A DNA stretch of 64,000 bases from Carallia brachiata (taxonomy: Eukaryota; Streptophyta; Magnoliopsida; Malpighiales; Rhizophoraceae), in the NCBI GenBank assembly GCA_021464245.1, contig JADCRB010000025.1:5752316-5816315 (forward strand), in the 5' to 3' direction. The first letter of the stretch is position 1. Every line of letters begins with the position of its first letter. Of this stretch, positions 61,437-64,000 are shown piece by piece. The notes under the pieces were generated by a model, which was given only the letters and a program-made list of their open reading frames with translations, searched no databases and was not told where the DNA came from. Position numbers and translations under genes: made by a program.

Positions 61437-64000
61437 TTAAGAACGAGCATACCGTACAGGAACACGACGCTGGATAGGGCTCCGACAAGAAGGGCATTCC
61501 TTCATCCCTTGTTTCTCATGGAGCTCGTTGCAAGTAGTGCAAACCACCTGGTGGGCGCATGGGAGAAAAACCACGGACATCTCTTCTGAAAGGCACATCA
61601 CACACTCCCTCTCCCGTTTCACGCCTGTCTCCGAGTAGTCATGGAAAGCTTTGACTGCTTCTGACACAGAGGAGGGATGGGACTCCTTTTGAACAGGACT
61701 ATCCTTTGCATCGGCAAGTCTGCTAGCATAGCTTCCATCAATGCCCCTCCGAAGTGCTGCAAATTTTTGAAGAGTCAGTTTTCAGTCGCAATTGGGATAT
61801 TTCTATTTCAAGCTTCTGGATGTCATCTTTGTATTTCTGCAGATTGGTTTCTGCTTTCATTTTGATCGTGTCTTCCTTAGATTTAGCTGAAGCCTCAATT
61901 TGCTCTCTTTCTTTCTTTATTGAACTGGCCTGCAAAATTAGTTCATCCTTTGCCTTCTGTTCCTGTTGCATTCTAGCCTGCAACATTTTCCATCTCCAGT
62001 GAGAAAGGGCCTCGTAATAAAAGTTGCCACTACAAAAAAGCACATGTTAGGAATAGGAAGAGTGATCTTTTGAAGCCAGTGTGCTGCGTACTTCGGGGCA
62101 CCGATATAAGTCCCTTCTCAAACTGCACAATTATATAATCATCCTTTGGAATTTGGACTTGGCATCGCAATATCTGGTGTAAAACTTCTAAAATTTGCTT
62201 CAAGATAAACGAGGTCGGTCTAAAATTTAAGTAAAAGAATTTGTAGACTCAGAGACCAGAAACTTGGGGAAAGGCGTTTATCGTGACACATTAGTGTGAA
62301 ATATTCCGGAAATACACTTTGGCTGACAAAATCACGATCAAGACATACAGCAACACAAAAGCATTTTTGCTCAAGGAAAATCTAACAGATATTTTACTCA
62401 TGATAGTGAAATGTATCAGACGCTCCTATTGCATTTAGATCACTTCTGCACAAGTACATGCACAAGCTGGCAAAGTATGTGCTAGTTTGTTTTTCCCAGC
62501 AGATGTATCAATTTCCTGTTCAAAGTAAGCAGCCGCCATTACCTCTAGGCATGCTCTCACCACATCAGTTTCTCTGATAAGAAAGTAGCCCGTTGCACGA
62601 GTTTCAGTGTCATGTTAACTGCATGCAACATGAGCATAAACATACAATAAAGTGTTTCTGGTTGAACATTCAGAACTCTTACGCCAGGCATCAACCTAAT
62701 TGGGCGGTGTAGCTGACCATTCCATCCATAACATCTATTAAGCAGTAGTATCCTCAACCTCTAATAAACAGCTAACACATGCAAAACAACTGATGTTAAA
62801 AATTTGATCAGGTCAATACGTCAGCGATAAGTAGCCTGTCACCAACCAAACTACATCAGTGATTGGCCTTACCCCACCCACTCCACATGCCAACCATGTT
62901 CAAAAATGAACTGGCAGGCACATATCCACTGGGTAACCTCTCATAAAGATGGAAATGAAGTAAATTGATGTTTCAAATGCATACCTCATGTTGTTCCTGT
63001 AGTTGCTTAGCCTGCTCTAGATCCTTTAATAGCTGTGCAACCTTGCGTTTTTCAGCCACTAGCTCTTCCTGGAGCACAGTTTTCTGCTTCTCCCATGATT
63101 GATACTTTGTCAGTGTTGTCTTCTCTCTCTTTAACACTTCCTGGCAGCTTACTGCTGACTCAGCTGCACGTAATTTAGCGGCATCCATCTCTTGCCTCAG
63201 TGCCGCTTTCTCCACCTCAAGTCTTCGGACAGCAGAATTCGCTCTCTCCACCTGTCCACTAGCCTTGCCCAAAGCATTTTCCATCTCAGTAAGCTTCTTC
63301 ATTGTGTTCTCCTCCAAGACTCGCTTCTCTTTCTTCAGCCGTTCAACTTCTTCTTTTTCTTGCCTCAATGACTTAAGTTCGGCCTTGTCTTTACTCAGCC
63401 GTCGGGCAGCCTGCATAACTTTCTGATTTGCCCACTCAGTCCATTCTTCAAGCTGATTTTGCAGGTCGTGCACCCTGGGAAGCAATTTCATAATCATTTC
63501 ATCCTTCTTGTCTTGGGGAGCCATCTGTGCCAGAGACTTATCATACATTCTTCCATCATAAACATGATCAGAACCCTCGCCATTGCAGCCAACAGCCAAT
63601 TCAGAGTAGGCGACTTTAGTTGGCAAGGAAAGGGAGAGTTCGGTATTGGCAACCGGTAATGCAGGTGGATTGCCTGCCACAGTTGGCGCATTAACTTGGG
63701 GCAATGTGGATGAAATATTGGTCTCCGACACAGAAGAAATTGTATTTGAAGTATCTAAATTAATGCATGCTGAGGAAGAGAGTCCACAATTGCTTAAAAG
63801 ATTATGGCTCCCATTATCTTCAGGCGCATCGACTCCCATTGCCTTACTTAACCTTATTGCGGCATTCTTGATATTAGCTGCAGAGTCTGAAACAGATTTT
63901 AGTTTCTTATCCAACATAAAACTACCCAAACCACTCAGTTTCCCTGCTCTTGAAGATCCTTTAGACCCGTATGCCCGATAGCTCTTCTCAAGATGAAGTG
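61437..64000 (-). CDS. RF298/RF4-like RING E3 ubiquitin ligase, 3' part, with one frameshift in this sequence
   Basis: Putative E3 ubiquitin ligase of the plant RF298/MIP1-like group. Two exons are visible: 62985 to beyond 64000 (open to the window edge) and 61437-61977, separated by a GT-AG intron of about 1 kb. The first exon encodes LGSFMLDKKLKSVSDSAANI, a Ser-rich linker, the DKKDEMIMKLLPRVHDLQNQ block, and a long coiled coil up to KQLQEQHE. The second exon continues the coiled coil (ARMQQEQKAKDELILQASSI, ISQLRLKTDSSK), then shifts frame near 61761-61768, where one extra A or T gives an early TGA. In the shifted frame follow AALRRGIDGSYASRL and a complete C3HC4-type RING: CVMC, a central LPCAHQVVC, CTTC, CPSC, ending RRVPVRYARS at 61437. 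The N-terminal part lies right of the window. Confidence 0.92.

Noticed and set aside
1..64000. tRNA, rRNA, CRISPR array, LTR retrotransposon
   Set aside because: None was recognised by eye: no T-loop/GGTTCRANYCC context, no regularly spaced identical repeats, no paired LTRs. A tRNAscan or LTR search could still find something missed.

Overview
This is nuclear DNA of a flowering plant, most likely a woody core eudicot; I cannot name the species. The genes have many short GT-AG introns, intergenic DNA is AT-rich with poly-A/T and (CT)n tracts, and every recognisable product belongs to a plant family. Nothing bacterial, viral or organellar was seen, and I found no tRNA, rRNA or CRISPR. The content is mostly ordinary housekeeping and signalling genes; I see no evidence of a wholly new system.

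Layout. 1-2028 (+): 3' part of an ERD6-like sugar transporter. 4473-9205 (+): LEC14B-type WD40 protein (plant relative of DCAF11), complete in nine exons. 11053-17017 (+): DEAH-box RNA helicase of the DEAH13/DHX37/Dhr1 type, complete in ten exons. 18529-19982 (-): histidine phosphotransfer protein (AHP). 23403-26636 (-): prolyl 4-hydroxylase with a C-terminal ShKT domain. 27983-30246 (-): RLCK-VI (RBK-like) kinase. 34869-38023 (-): coiled-coil protein of the At4g15545/NAIP type. 38.1-44.3 kb: AT-rich, with a short retroposed element that has a perfect target-site duplication. 44793-45446 (+): single-exon basic protein with a PNRC-like motif. 47457-49270 (-): DNase I-like/EEP-fold protein. 50790-58525 (-): pyruvate,phosphate dikinase (PPDK) with a transit-peptide exon and an internal start for a cytosolic form. 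61437-64000 (-): RF298-like RING E3 ligase, running off the right edge.

The genes do not form an operon-like unit; they are independent loci. Functional links are only general: AHP, RLCK and the RING ligase are signalling proteins, DEAH13 acts in 18S rRNA processing, and PPDK acts in pyruvate/PEP metabolism.

The most striking observation is that four of the six genes to the right of about 29 kb carry small frame-breaking indels in otherwise perfectly conserved exons (RLCK 1, At4g15545-like 1, PPDK 2, RF298-like 1). The five genes to the left show none. This points to regional assembly error or a decayed haplotype and should be settled before any of these genes is called a pseudogene. Other points of interest are a GC-AG intron in the kinase, an inverted-repeat element inside a PPDK intron, a 1.3 kb element with long terminal inverted repeats, and apparent loss of catalytic residues in the EEP-fold protein.
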